From: Candidatus Magnetominusculus xianensis
GTDB taxonomy: Bacteria > Nitrospirota > Thermodesulfovibrionia > Thermodesulfovibrionales > Magnetobacteriaceae
Assembly: GCA_001541255.1 (NCBI GenBank)
Contig: LNQR01000036.1
Location: 1-64,000, forward strand
Length of the DNA: 64,000 nt
Reading direction: 5' to 3'
This document shows, one piece after another, positions 27,947-36,821 of the stretch. Every line of letters begins with the position of its first letter. The first letter of the stretch is position 1. The notes under the pieces were generated by a model. That model was not told the origin of the DNA, did not search any database, and saw only the letters and a list, made by a program, of their open reading frames with translations. The position numbers and the translations under genes are program-made.

Positions 27947-29864
27947 TTTGAGCAAACACCGTATCAAAATGTTGATTATTAAAAAACATCTTATACCAAA
28001 GCTGAAATATAAGGATATTCCATATCTGGCGCGCATAGAACTGTGCCGCAAGTTTATTGTGGCGAAGTATATATCTGTATGAAGGGGTGTTTTTATAGTT
28101 TAAAAGATTAACTAAGGCCTTACTATTAAAAATAGTATTATTAAGCTCATTGTCCTCGGTAAAAATCCGCCTGCAAAGATTGTCATAATGGGCAGAAAAG
28201 AAACTATTAATAGGCGTGTTAAATCGCTGCTTCGTCCTGTTTCTGATTTCATCGGGCAAGAGCCCTTTCATTGTGGTGCGTAATAGCTGTTTATCTTTAA
28301 ATATATGTGTCTTAAGGCTCATCGGCAGACTCATAACAAATTCCACGATGCGGTAATCTAAAAAAGGAAGGCGTCCTTCTACCGACCTGGACATGGTCAT
28401 TCTATCCACTCTTAGTAATATATCTTCACTCAACCACCCTTGAAGCTCAAACCTTAGAATCCCATCCGCTATATTATTTACACCCCTAAAAGCCTTTTTT
28501 ATTCTTTCCAATATATCAGCAGTTGCGTGGCTGACTTCTTTATCCTCATTTATAAGCAGCATGGACAGCTCAAAATTGTCCATTACACTTATCAGATAGA
28601 AGAAATTTAGCTCATGGTCGTTGAGGGAGCCGACATATCTTTTCAGGCGCTCGAAGGCGTTGTCGTATGTAAGCAGCGATTTCGTTGAACGCAATATCTT
28701 GTTAAGAAAGTATTGTGTTAGAGGATTTCTAAGCAATTGTGATAATTTCTGAATCTTAATTTCTTCGTAACCTGCGAATATTTCATCCGCGCCATGACCA
28801 AGCAGCAGGACTGTGGCATATTTTTTCACCTCTTTCATTGCCAGATAATATGCTACAGAAGAAGGCCCTCCGACAGGTTCATCGTTATACCATATGACTT
28901 CAGGTAAAGATTTTATATGGTCGGCTCTTATTAGTATATCCTGATGGTGTGTGTGGAATTGCTTTGATATCATATGCGCATACGAAAATTCATTATCCTT
29001 TTGTCCTTCGAATCCAATGGAAAAAGTATGAATATTATCCATGTCTGACGATGCAAGCGCGCAGATAGCAGAGGAATCTATGCCTCCTGAAAGCATAATT
29101 CCAACTGGAACATCAGATATAAGCCTCATCTGGACGGAGTCTTTTATAAGGTAAAGGAATTGCTCTTGTGCTGCCTGCTGGCCCAAATTAGCCGACAAGT
29201 CAGGCAAGCTCCAGTAAGCGTCCACCACAGGTGGTTTGCCTTGTTCGTAGATGAGATAATGTCCTGGTTCCAATTTATAAACATTATCAATTACGGTTAG
29301 TGGATTATGGGTGTAACGTAACATAAGTAGCTCGTAGAGAGCCTTGTTGTTGAGTCTTTTTTTTACTTTTTCACATTGTAGAATTGATTTTATCTCAGAG
29401 GCAAAAACGAATATTGAGCCATCATAGTAATAATACAATGGTTTAATTCCAATCCTGTCACGCGCTAAAAAAAGTACGCGATTCTTTTCTTCCCAAATAG
29501 CGAAAGCAAACATACCATTAAGGCTTGAAAGACATTTAACCCCTATCTCTTCATATAAATGTAATATTACCTCTGTGTCAGTGTCGGAAGCAAACTTATG
29601 TCCTCTTTGAATTAAATCTTTTCTTAGTTGTCTGTAATTATATATTTCTCCATTATAAATTATCTTAAACGTATCATCCTCATTTGTTAAAGGCTGTCTC
29701 CCCCGCTCGGACAGATCAATAATACTTAGCCTCTGGTGCCCTAACGATACATGCTCAGATACGTAACTCCCCATGTCGTCATTACCTCTATGTGAGATTA
29801 CCTTCATCATTTCCTTCAGGGTTTTATCATTACGGAAGCCTACAAAACCTGCAATCCCACACAT
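27939..29864 (-). CDS. asnB: Asparagine-synthase-type glutamine amidotransferase
   Basis: Protein of 641 aa. The start is fixed by the catalytic N-terminal nucleophile: MCGIAGFVGF puts Cys2 at the mature N-terminus. The glutaminase domain continues to about residue 200 (SHRGNDD, NGEIYNY), and the synthetase domain holds the ATP-pyrophosphatase loop SGGIDSS (259-265). Housekeeping AsnB makes asparagine, but this form in a glycan cluster, first gene of a ten-gene operon, resembles the amidotransferases of exosortase/PEP-CTERM and O-antigen loci, which probably amidate a sugar acid or peptide. Which applies here is not decided by sequence. Confidence 0.88.
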   Translation of the reverse strand: MCGIAGFVGFRNDKTLKEMMKVISHRGNDDMGSYVSEHVSLGHQRLSIIDLSERGRQPLTNEDDTFKIIYNGEIYNYRQLRKDLIQRGHKFASDTDTEVILHLYEEIGVKCLSSLNGMFAFAIWEEKNRVLFLARDRIGIKPLYYYYDGSIFVFASEIKSILQCEKVKKRLNNKALYELLMLRYTHNPLTVIDNVYKLEPGHYLIYEQGKPPVVDAYWSLPDLSANLGQQAAQEQFLYLIKDSVQMRLISDVPVGIMLSGGIDSSAICALASSDMDNIHTFSIGFEGQKDNEFSYAHMISKQFHTHHQDILIRADHIKSLPEVIWYNDEPVGGPSSVAYYLAMKEVKKYATVLLLGHGADEIFAGYEEIKIQKLSQLLRNPLTQYFLNKILRSTKSLLTYDNAFERLKRYVGSLNDHELNFFYLISVMDNFELSMLLINEDKEVSHATADILERIKKAFRGVNNIADGILRFELQGWLSEDILLRVDRMTMSRSVEGRLPFLDYRIVEFVMSLPMSLKTHIFKDKQLLRTTMKGLLPDEIRNRTKQRFNTPINSFFSAHYDNLCRRIFTEDNELNNTIFNSKALVNLLNYKNTPSYRYILRHNKLAAQFYARQIWNILIFQLWYKMFFNNQHFDTVFAQNE

Positions 29865-29996
29865 AAAGCTGAGTATAACATAGTTGTATTTATAATACAA
29901 GACCAAATTATGCCAAAATAGTTAATATGTTCTTATTGTATGTCCTTGATTTTTATTGCCATCATATATTGGCAAAATACCATGAATCAATAGATT

Positions 29997-30728
29997 ATGG
30001 ATAGAACAAAATTACCATCTCTTCTGATTAGTTTTTATCTTGACATAGGGCAGGACATAGTGCTAAACTTGCATATTATGGAAGATGTAGAAACAAAAGT
30101 GTCTGAACCGGTGGCAGTTGAGCCTCAAGCGCAGGGCCGGACATCTCCGAAACTTGTTACAAAGGCTGAACCGGATGTCTGGTGGAAGGGTTTTCTGAAG
30201 AGGGTGTTTTTCGTTGAAATCCTCAAGGGAATGTCGCTGACTATGTCGTATATGTTTAAAAAACCTGTTACCAGGCAATATCCGAAGGAAAAAAGGGAGT
30301 CAATGCCGGGATTCAGGGGGATGCACGCCCTTGTCAGAAAGCCGCTTACGCGCAGGGCGCGATGTGTGGGCTGTGGTCTGTGTGCCGCTATATGCCCATC
30401 AAAGTGTATCACGATATATACGTCTGAAGGGAAGACCCATGAGAAAGTCGTTGACCGTTACGAGATAGAGATTCTCAGATGTTTGTTCTGCGGATTATGT
30501 GTCGAGGCGTGTCCGTTTCAGGCCATCGTACTGACAGGACATTATGAATACGCAGACGCCTCAAAGGATACCTTTCGCTTAACAAAGGAAATGCTCATGG
30601 ACAACTGGGATAAGTATATGACAGATGAGAAAGGTAAATTCTACTTTAAGAATTTTTGGGCGCCAAGAAGAAACCATTTTGAGACCCCTGCAGAACAGGC
30701 TGTCTTTAAAGGTAAACCTTCCTCATGA
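29997..30728 (+). CDS. nuoI: NADH-quinone oxidoreductase subunit I-like 2x[4Fe-4S] ferredoxin protein
   Basis: Protein of 243 aa with the NuoI core (about 75-200): FVEILKGMSLTMSYMFKKPVTRQYP, first cluster CVGCGLCAAICPSKC and second cluster CLFCGLCVEACP, which carry electrons towards the quinone site in complex I. It is longer than usual because of about 70 N-terminal residues, partly polar, before the family start; an ATG at 30078 would remove 27 of them. No other nuo gene is adjacent; the next gene is a hemerythrin coupled by ATGA. It may be a paralogue serving another complex, or a scattered complex I subunit. Confidence 0.85.
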   Translation: MDRTKLPSLLISFYLDIGQDIVLNLHIMEDVETKVSEPVAVEPQAQGRTSPKLVTKAEPDVWWKGFLKRVFFVEILKGMSLTMSYMFKKPVTRQYPKEKRESMPGFRGMHALVRKPLTRRARCVGCGLCAAICPSKCITIYTSEGKTHEKVVDRYEIEILRCLFCGLCVEACPFQAIVLTGHYEYADASKDTFRLTKEMLMDNWDKYMTDEKGKFYFKNFWAPRRNHFETPAEQAVFKGKPSS

Positions 30729-31123
30729 TGTTCCAATGGACTGAGAACTTGTCCGTAGGTGTAGAGCTGATGGACGAACAGCACAAGGAGCTGTTTCAAA
30801 GGGTGAACGCCTTTGTCGAGGCGGTAGCGCAGAACAAGGAAAGCGTATTCGTCGAGGAATTAATCAAAAATCTTGAGAGTTATATTGAGACACACCTGAC
30901 CCTTGAAGAGACATACATGAAGCAGTACGACTACGACGAAGAAGACACTGATGCGCACCTTAAGCAGCACAAGACTCTGAGGACAAACTTCCAAAGGCTA
31001 AAGGCAGAATATCAGAAAAAAGGCTCAAGCAAGGATTTAAACCAAAAACTCCAGGAACACCTTTGCAACTGGCTTATAACCCATGTCAACAAAATAGACA
31101 GAAAGCTGGGCGATTATTTATAA
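30725..31123 (+). CDS. Bacteriohemerythrin
   Basis: Protein of 132 aa with all expected di-iron ligands of the hemerythrin family: His20, His57 with Glu61 in THLTLEE, His78 and His82 in HLKQH, and His120 with Asp125 near the C-terminus. These proteins bind O2 reversibly and act in O2 sensing, storage or delivery. It overlaps nuoI by four bases (ATGA), so its synthesis is coupled to the ferredoxin subunit. This pairing suggests protection or O2 gating of the Fe-S protein (inference). A 316-base gap follows. Confidence 0.92.
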   Translation: MMFQWTENLSVGVELMDEQHKELFQRVNAFVEAVAQNKESVFVEELIKNLESYIETHLTLEETYMKQYDYDEEDTDAHLKQHKTLRTNFQRLKAEYQKKGSSKDLNQKLQEHLCNWLITHVNKIDRKLGDYL

Positions 31124-31440
31124 GGAAACGTTGGTTGCCAGTTGTCCCCTGTTCATTAAATGTTCATCAAATCTGAGCGTTAGCTTACCCTTTAATAACA
31201 GCGGCACAGCAATTCTCAATTGGTGCGCAAGCTTTTTCCATTGTGTTGTAGGTCCGCTTGCCATTTTCTCCGAAGGGAGGTTATTATTGGACATTGATGT
31301 TATGGGCTAAAATCGGGCCTGACACAGTTTAGTTAACAGACCCTTATTAACTGGATAGGACATTTCTACTTTGCTGTGACAATCCCACGCGCCGCTTGTT
31401 GAAAATAACCGCACCATTTACTTATAATAACTGCAGCCGT
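31124..31440. other. Gap with one palindromic motif
   Basis: About 317 bases between hemerythrin and the first TMTC-like gene. AGTTAA (31331-31336) and TTAACT (31347-31352) form an inverted pair that could be an operator, about 90 bases before ATG 31441. I see no ORF, RNA gene or convincing -35/-10 pair. Confidence 0.3.
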
Positions 31441-33264
31441 ATGAATCCCCATAGAAGAAATTTAATTATCGCGCTCTTATTGGTTGTCATAACTTTTGGC
31501 GTTTATTGGAATGTCAGAGACAACTCATTCGTCAATATTGACGACCCTCAGTATGTTACCAGTAATCCATTCGTAAACAAGGGACTTACTTCCAAAAGTG
31601 TGCTTTGGGCATTTAAGACTACTTTCTTTGTCAACTGGCATCCGCTGACGTGGCTTTCTCATATGACCGATGTTGAGCTCTTCGGGCTTAATCCTGGTGG
31701 GCACCATTTGACAAGCCTTGTTATTCATATAATTAATACAGTATTGCTGTTTTTCCTCTTGAATCGCTTGACTTCATTGCCGTGGCAGAGCGCGTTTATA
31801 GCAGCGGTATTTGCCATCCACCCGCTTGCCGTTGAGTCTGTTGCCTGGGTATCCGAACGAAAAAATGTCCTCAGTTCGCTGTTCTGGTTCATTGGTCTAT
31901 GGGCTTATATAGAATATCTCAAAAGGCCGAATTTTATCAGATACGCCGCCGTGTTTTTCTCTATGGCTATTGGGCTTATGGTAAAGCCTATGCTTGTCAC
32001 ATTTCCCGTGACGCTGTTGCTGTTGGATTACTGGCCGTTCAATAGATTTAAAGTGGGTGAGCAGACGACACTTCCACATGTTGTTCGTCTATTTTTTCGC
32101 GCAGTAATAGAGAAACTCCCGTTGTTTGCCCTCGCCGTCGCCTCTGCTATTGTGACATATGTAGTTCAGCTTCATGCGTATGCTGTTCAGCCCTTTAGCC
32201 AGCTTCCACTGAGCAGACGTTTTGCCACTGCTGCTGATTCTTACACTCAATATCTGAAAAAGATGGCGCTTCCATATGACCTTGCCATACCATATCCATA
32301 CCCGGATACGCTGCCAGCGCTAAATGTATTCCTATCAGCGGCGTTTCTGACAATCGTAACCATTGTGGCAGTCCGGTTTTGGCGGAGCCGCCCGTATGTG
32401 CTGTTTGGTTGGAGTTTCTATCTGCTCACCATGCTGCCTGTGATACGCTTCATTCAAACTGGCAGGGAGGCTATTGCCGATAGATATACCTATGTGCCTA
32501 TGATTGGGATTTTCTTAATAATTGCAATGGGGGCATCTGATATTTTATCAGGAAATCGTTTTAGAAAATACATTTTAACCTCTGCTGCCGCTGCGTGTCT
32601 CATATATCTGACCGCCTTTACTTGGGTTCAAATCGGCTACTGGAAAGACTCTTATACCCTGTTTAGTCATTCCATTAAAACGGTTGAAGGAAACTACATG
32701 GCGTATAACAACTACGGCGCGGCCTTTCTTGATGACCATAAACCAGAAAAGGCGGTGGAATTTTTTGCTAAGGGTCTCCAGATTAAGCCCGACAGCTCGG
32801 AACTCAACTATAGTATGGGCGAGGCCCTCACAAGACAGGGGAAGTTCGAGGAGGCCATTACCTACTTCGCCCGCTCCTCATCGCTCATGTTCTTCGACGG
32901 TGAGGCCGTCCTTAATAAGCGCTACGGTATAGTCCTTCTCAAAGAAAAAGACTACGCCGGGGCAGTCTCATATTTTAAGATTTCCCTCGCTATTCATCCA
33001 ATGGACACCGAAGTGCTGAATAACATGGGGATTGCCCTGATGGGACTAAATAAGTCTGGAGAGGCGCTTGAGGCGTTCTCCCGCGGTGTTGCAATTAAGC
33101 CCGACAGCGGCACTCTGCGATTTAACAAGGGGCTGGCCCTCAAATCAATCGGCAAACTAAACGAGGCCATCGCAGAGTTTGAAGAGGCTGCGCGTCTCAA
33201 CCCCTCCTCTGAGACCGTTCGTAACACCCTCAACTCAGCAAGGCACCAGGCAGCAGGGCCTTAA
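31441..33264 (+). CDS. TMTC-like polytopic membrane protein with C-terminal TPR repeats
   Basis: Protein of 607 aa with ten or so membrane helices (about 1-420) followed by four or five TPR units. The first loop NSFVNIDDPQYVTSNP with two acidic residues, NWHPLTWLSHM and the HPLAVESVAWVSERKNVLSSLF segment are hallmarks of the TMTC group, which in eukaryotes carry out O-mannosylation; bacterial members are undefined and probably GT-C enzymes. The TPR region (SELNYSMGEALTRQGKFEEAI) would bind partner proteins. No good ribosome site is seen before ATG 31441; TTG 31396 is an alternative. It is followed after 11 bases by a paralogue. Confidence 0.8.
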   Translation: MNPHRRNLIIALLLVVITFGVYWNVRDNSFVNIDDPQYVTSNPFVNKGLTSKSVLWAFKTTFFVNWHPLTWLSHMTDVELFGLNPGGHHLTSLVIHIINTVLLFFLLNRLTSLPWQSAFIAAVFAIHPLAVESVAWVSERKNVLSSLFWFIGLWAYIEYLKRPNFIRYAAVFFSMAIGLMVKPMLVTFPVTLLLLDYWPFNRFKVGEQTTLPHVVRLFFRAVIEKLPLFALAVASAIVTYVVQLHAYAVQPFSQLPLSRRFATAADSYTQYLKKMALPYDLAIPYPYPDTLPALNVFLSAAFLTIVTIVAVRFWRSRPYVLFGWSFYLLTMLPVIRFIQTGREAIADRYTYVPMIGIFLIIAMGASDILSGNRFRKYILTSAAAACLIYLTAFTWVQIGYWKDSYTLFSHSIKTVEGNYMAYNNYGAAFLDDHKPEKAVEFFAKGLQIKPDSSELNYSMGEALTRQGKFEEAITYFARSSSLMFFDGEAVLNKRYGIVLLKEKDYAGAVSYFKISLAIHPMDTEVLNNMGIALMGLNKSGEALEAFSRGVAIKPDSGTLRFNKGLALKSIGKLNEAIAEFEEAARLNPSSETVRNTLNSARHQAAGP

Positions 33265-33275
33265 AGTCGGGGACT

Positions 33276-35063
33276 GTGCCTAATTACTTAAATTACTTGA
33301 CAGCGATTTTTCTTGCGGCAGCAGTGTTTATCGTATATATTCCACTTAACACCAGCGACTTTGTGAGCTTTGATGACCCCAATTACATTACAATAAATTC
33401 ATATATAAAAAGCGGCCTTACGCTGAATAATATAATGTGGTCATTTAAGAGTACATACTTTGCAAACTGGCATCCCGTCACATGGATTTCTCACATGGTA
33501 GACATCACTCTCTACGACATGAAGCCGATGGGACATCACCTGAGCAGCGTGTGTTTTCATGCCGGAAATACCGTGCTGTTATATCTGCTACTGTTGTTAA
33601 TGACTGGTAAGTACGGCCAAAGCGCCGCCGCTGCTGTACTGTTTGCCTTTCATCCGTTTGCCGTAGAGTCTGTGGCCTGGGTGTCAGAGAGGAAAAACGT
33701 GCTATCGACTTTCTTTTGGCTCCTGACAATTGTAGTATATGTGTATTACACGCGGCGTCCTGCCCTTATAAAATATGCAGCAGCTCTCATGATATTTGCC
33801 TTGTCGCTGATGTCAAAACCGATGGCTGTAACACTGCCACTTACGCTCCTGCTTGTTGATCATTGGCCGCTTGGACGTTTTCAATCGGGGCAGCGCTCTG
33901 TCATTAAGGTCGCTGTTAAGGTCATTGTAGAGAAGATTCCGTTTTTCATATTGTCGCTTGCCAGCGGCATAGTTACAATACTAGTTCAGCAGAAGGAGGG
34001 GGCGATTGTCACGCTTGAGAGCCTGCCCTTTAGTCATCGCCTCATGAATGCCATTATGTCGTATTGGGGGTATTTAGAGAAAACCATTGTCCCGGCAGGG
34101 TTTGCCGTGTTCTATCCGCACGGGGATGTAGTAAGCGGGGCGGTCACAAAAGGGCTGTGTCTTTTACTAATTACTGTGACCGCATTTCTATTGAGAAAGA
34201 GGGCGCCGTATCTGCTTATGGGATGGTTGTGGTACATGCTGACGCTTGTACCAGTTATTCAGTTGATACAGGTTGGGGGGGCTGCAATGGCAGACCGCTA
34301 TACCTACGTGCCGTTGATAGGGATTTATATAATGATATGCTTTGGGTTAGGCGGACTTGCCGGAGGGCGTCCGGTTGTTCAAAAGTTAGCTGGTGTAATG
34401 TTTGCGGCAGTGGTTGTTGTCCTTGCGGCATTAACGTGGCAGCAGGCAGGGTTCTGGAAGAACTCAGGGACACTTTTTAAACATGCTGCGGATGTGACCA
34501 AAGGAAACTATGTAGCCCACAACGAGTACGGTATGTATCTCATAAAGGAGGGGCGGCTGGATGATGCGATTGCGGAGTTTTCAAAGGGGCTTGAGGCTGC
34601 ACCAGACAATACACTTTTAAATTTCAACATGTGGGAGGCCCTAAACACAAAGGGCCGCAAAGAAGAAGCCGAGAAGTATTTTCTTAAGGCAGTGCCGCGA
34701 ACAACATATAACACAGCCGGGCCGTCTCTGTTTAAAGCGCGCGGAGTCGAACTGATGAGGGCAAAAGACTACAACAAGGCCGTCCAGTATTTTTTAAAGG
34801 CGCTGCAAGCAGCCCCGGACGACCCTGAACTTTATAATTACTTAGGATTGCTCCTCGGCGCTCAGAAAAAATATAAAGCAGCACTTGAATGTTTTGCAAA
34901 TGGCTTAAAGGCCAATCCTTCTTCGCATATCTCGTGGGAACTCTATTTTCACAGGGGGTTGATACTCAGGGAGATGGGTAGAGAGGCAGAGGCCGAAGAG
35001 GATTTTAAGGAAAGCCTGCGCCTCAATCCTGACTCGCCGATTGTTCGTGCTATGGTTAAGTAG
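33276..35063 (+). CDS. Second TMTC-like membrane protein with TPR repeats (tandem paralogue)
   Basis: Protein of 595 aa with the same plan as its neighbour: DFVSFDDPNYITINS, NWHPVTWISHM, HPFAVESVAWVSERKNVLSTFFW, then TPR repeats from about residue 415 onwards. The two proteins share every motif but differ through most of the rest, so the duplication is not recent. GTG 33276 is the start, since there is no ATG nearby that keeps the first membrane helix. It ends in an eight-base overlap with the convergent cooC. The linked pair may act on two sugars or as a complex (inference). Confidence 0.8.
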   Translation: MPNYLNYLTAIFLAAAVFIVYIPLNTSDFVSFDDPNYITINSYIKSGLTLNNIMWSFKSTYFANWHPVTWISHMVDITLYDMKPMGHHLSSVCFHAGNTVLLYLLLLLMTGKYGQSAAAAVLFAFHPFAVESVAWVSERKNVLSTFFWLLTIVVYVYYTRRPALIKYAAALMIFALSLMSKPMAVTLPLTLLLVDHWPLGRFQSGQRSVIKVAVKVIVEKIPFFILSLASGIVTILVQQKEGAIVTLESLPFSHRLMNAIMSYWGYLEKTIVPAGFAVFYPHGDVVSGAVTKGLCLLLITVTAFLLRKRAPYLLMGWLWYMLTLVPVIQLIQVGGAAMADRYTYVPLIGIYIMICFGLGGLAGGRPVVQKLAGVMFAAVVVVLAALTWQQAGFWKNSGTLFKHAADVTKGNYVAHNEYGMYLIKEGRLDDAIAEFSKGLEAAPDNTLLNFNMWEALNTKGRKEEAEKYFLKAVPRTTYNTAGPSLFKARGVELMRAKDYNKAVQYFLKALQAAPDDPELYNYLGLLLGAQKKYKAALECFANGLKANPSSHISWELYFHRGLILREMGREAEAEEDFKESLRLNPDSPIVRAMVK

Positions 35064-35841
35064 CTGACGCAATCAGCGTCTTTAGCACATCGTCTAAGAT
35101 GGCATAATATGACTTTAGTGACGGTGCATCTTTAGGAATTTCTGCAACCGGTCTGCCGTTTAGGTCTGTATCGAAGACAGTCTTGTCATCCGGTATTACA
35201 CCGGCTACGCTGAGGCCGAGTTCTGCGGCGTAGGCTTTTAGTTGAGCTGCGTCGTCAGGCCCTTTAACCCTGTTGATAATTAAGAATCGCTTGCCGGTTT
35301 GAAGTGAAAGCTCTTTAATGAGGTCATCTATTCTTTTTGCCGTTTTTATGCCCTTTACTGTAGCGTCACTCACAGTAAACATGATGTCCACGGCGCTGCT
35401 GGTGCGTCTGCTTAGGTGTTCCATACCGGCCTCGTTATCTATTACGACAAAGGAATAGTCGTCGGCTAGTTTATCTGTGTATTTTCTAATAATATTGTTG
35501 GCAGCGCAGTAGCAGCCCTGTCCTTCGGGGCGTCCCATGACAAGAAGGTCAAAGCCTGATGCCTCGACTATTGTTTGCTTTATCTGATAGTCGAATATCT
35601 CCTCTGTGGTGAGACCACCGGGGCGGTTCCCTAATCGAATGGTCTCAAGTGCTGTCTCTCTGATACTGCCGATTGTGGCATGGACATCAACACCGACAGC
35701 GAGATTAAGACAGGAGTTGCTGTCAGCATCAACGCCAAGTACAAGCCTGCCGGTTCTCTCGATTATGTATCGAATAGTCAGCCCTGCAAGGGTAGTCTTA
35801 CCTGTTCCACCTTTCCCTGAGAATGCTATTATTTGTGCCAT
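35056..35841 (-). CDS. cooC: CooC-type ATPase (CO dehydrogenase nickel insertion)
   Basis: MinD/SIMIBI-class ATPase of 261 aa with the deviant Walker A GKGGTGKTT (9-17), a VIDNEAGMEHLSRR switch region and the CooC-specific CxC motif (Cys110, Cys112) that binds nickel or zinc at the dimer interface. CooC proteins deliver nickel to CO dehydrogenase / acetyl-CoA synthase. No CODH gene is in the window, so the client is elsewhere or is another nickel enzyme. It is separated from the upstream DUF2155 gene by 17 bases, likely cotranscribed. Confidence 0.87.
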   Translation of the reverse strand: MAQIIAFSGKGGTGKTTLAGLTIRYIIERTGRLVLGVDADSNSCLNLAVGVDVHATIGSIRETALETIRLGNRPGGLTTEEIFDYQIKQTIVEASGFDLLVMGRPEGQGCYCAANNIIRKYTDKLADDYSFVVIDNEAGMEHLSRRTSSAVDIMFTVSDATVKGIKTAKRIDDLIKELSLQTGKRFLIINRVKGPDDAAQLKAYAAELGLSVAGVIPDDKTVFDTDLNGRPVAEIPKDAPSLKSYYAILDDVLKTLIASAT

Positions 35842-35858
35842 ATCAATTCTCCCTCATC

Positions 35859-36494
35859 TCATTTCTGCGGGCCTTCAGCCATAACCGCTTCAACCATCAC
35901 AATTGCAAATCTGTCGTGCTGAAATGGATGGACATCCGGATATTTAGAGTATAGCCAGCCCTTAAATAGTTCTTTACCAGAGTCTGAGATAATCACGTTG
36001 ACAGCCGGATTGTTCAGCTCTGCGGAGACAGATGTTATTGTGAGAGAGTCCATTCTGAAATCAGGGAGAAACACAACAGGCTTAACTGTCATCGATGAGT
36101 CTGGAATCTTGTATTCAGAGCCGAGTTTGACGGATACAGCTTGAGCCTTGCTATTTTTTTTATCTGTAATGGAGAGTTTCACGGATTCCCACTTGCCCTT
36201 AACGTTGTCTGGTACGACGATTTCGGTTTGATGTTTCTCGCCACTGGCGTGGCCTTCGGGACGGCTGTCTGGTGTGGCGGCTTCATTGTTGTCATGATGC
36301 GCATGGCCTTCATGGCTTTTGTCAGAATCAGCAGATTGATTATTGGAGCGTGGAGCTTCTGTCTTTTGCTTTGCAAGGGTCTCAGTATTAATGCTAACCT
36401 CAGGGGCAGGTGATGGTTTGTCAGAACATGCACTTATAACCATCACCAAAACCACTGACATCGATATGTTCAACATATTTTTCATAAACCTCAT
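35859..36494 (-). CDS. DUF2155 lipoprotein with His-rich linker
   Basis: Protein of 211 aa. The signal peptide ends in a lipobox (VISAC), so Lgt would modify it. A His-rich linker (about 60-95; HEGHAHHDNN, HASGEKHQ) is likely to bind metal ions. The C-terminal domain (about 110-205, VKGKWESVKLSITDKKNSKA, LPDFRMDSLTITS, FKGWLYSKYPDVHPFQHDR) fits the DUF2155 family. Function unknown. Location just upstream of cooC makes nickel or other metal handling conceivable, as inference. ATG 36494 is chosen because GGGGG lies close upstream; 36485 is also possible. Confidence 0.8.
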   Translation of the reverse strand: MRFMKNMLNISMSVVLVMVISACSDKPSPAPEVSINTETLAKQKTEAPRSNNQSADSDKSHEGHAHHDNNEAATPDSRPEGHASGEKHQTEIVVPDNVKGKWESVKLSITDKKNSKAQAVSVKLGSEYKIPDSSMTVKPVVFLPDFRMDSLTITSVSAELNNPAVNVIISDSGKELFKGWLYSKYPDVHPFQHDRFAIVMVEAVMAEGPQK

Positions 36495-36821
36495 AATAAT
36501 AACCCCCACATAATAATATGTATACTTACCAGCATACAACGAAGTTTCGCACTATTGGCATGGTAATGTCAATAGTATAGCAGGAATTTGTCACAGCATA
36601 ACAGGAAATGGTCGGCAGAGATATTGCAATAACCATTCGATGGGTGTATTATAATGGCTACGGCAGTTGCTGTACGGAAGCAGTATAATATAGATGAATG
36701 AAATACATTGATGAATGTGTCACTTTAGGATTTAGCAGGTAAACGTGAATATAACTGAGGATTTTGACAAACTAAGAACCGTGACTATGGCAGCAATATT
36801 AAAGTTATTCTTTAATTTATA

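Noticed and set aside
27947..28051. Extended N-terminus of the GT2 protein
   Set aside because: It lies inside asnB; ATG 27946 starts exactly before the GT2 fold.
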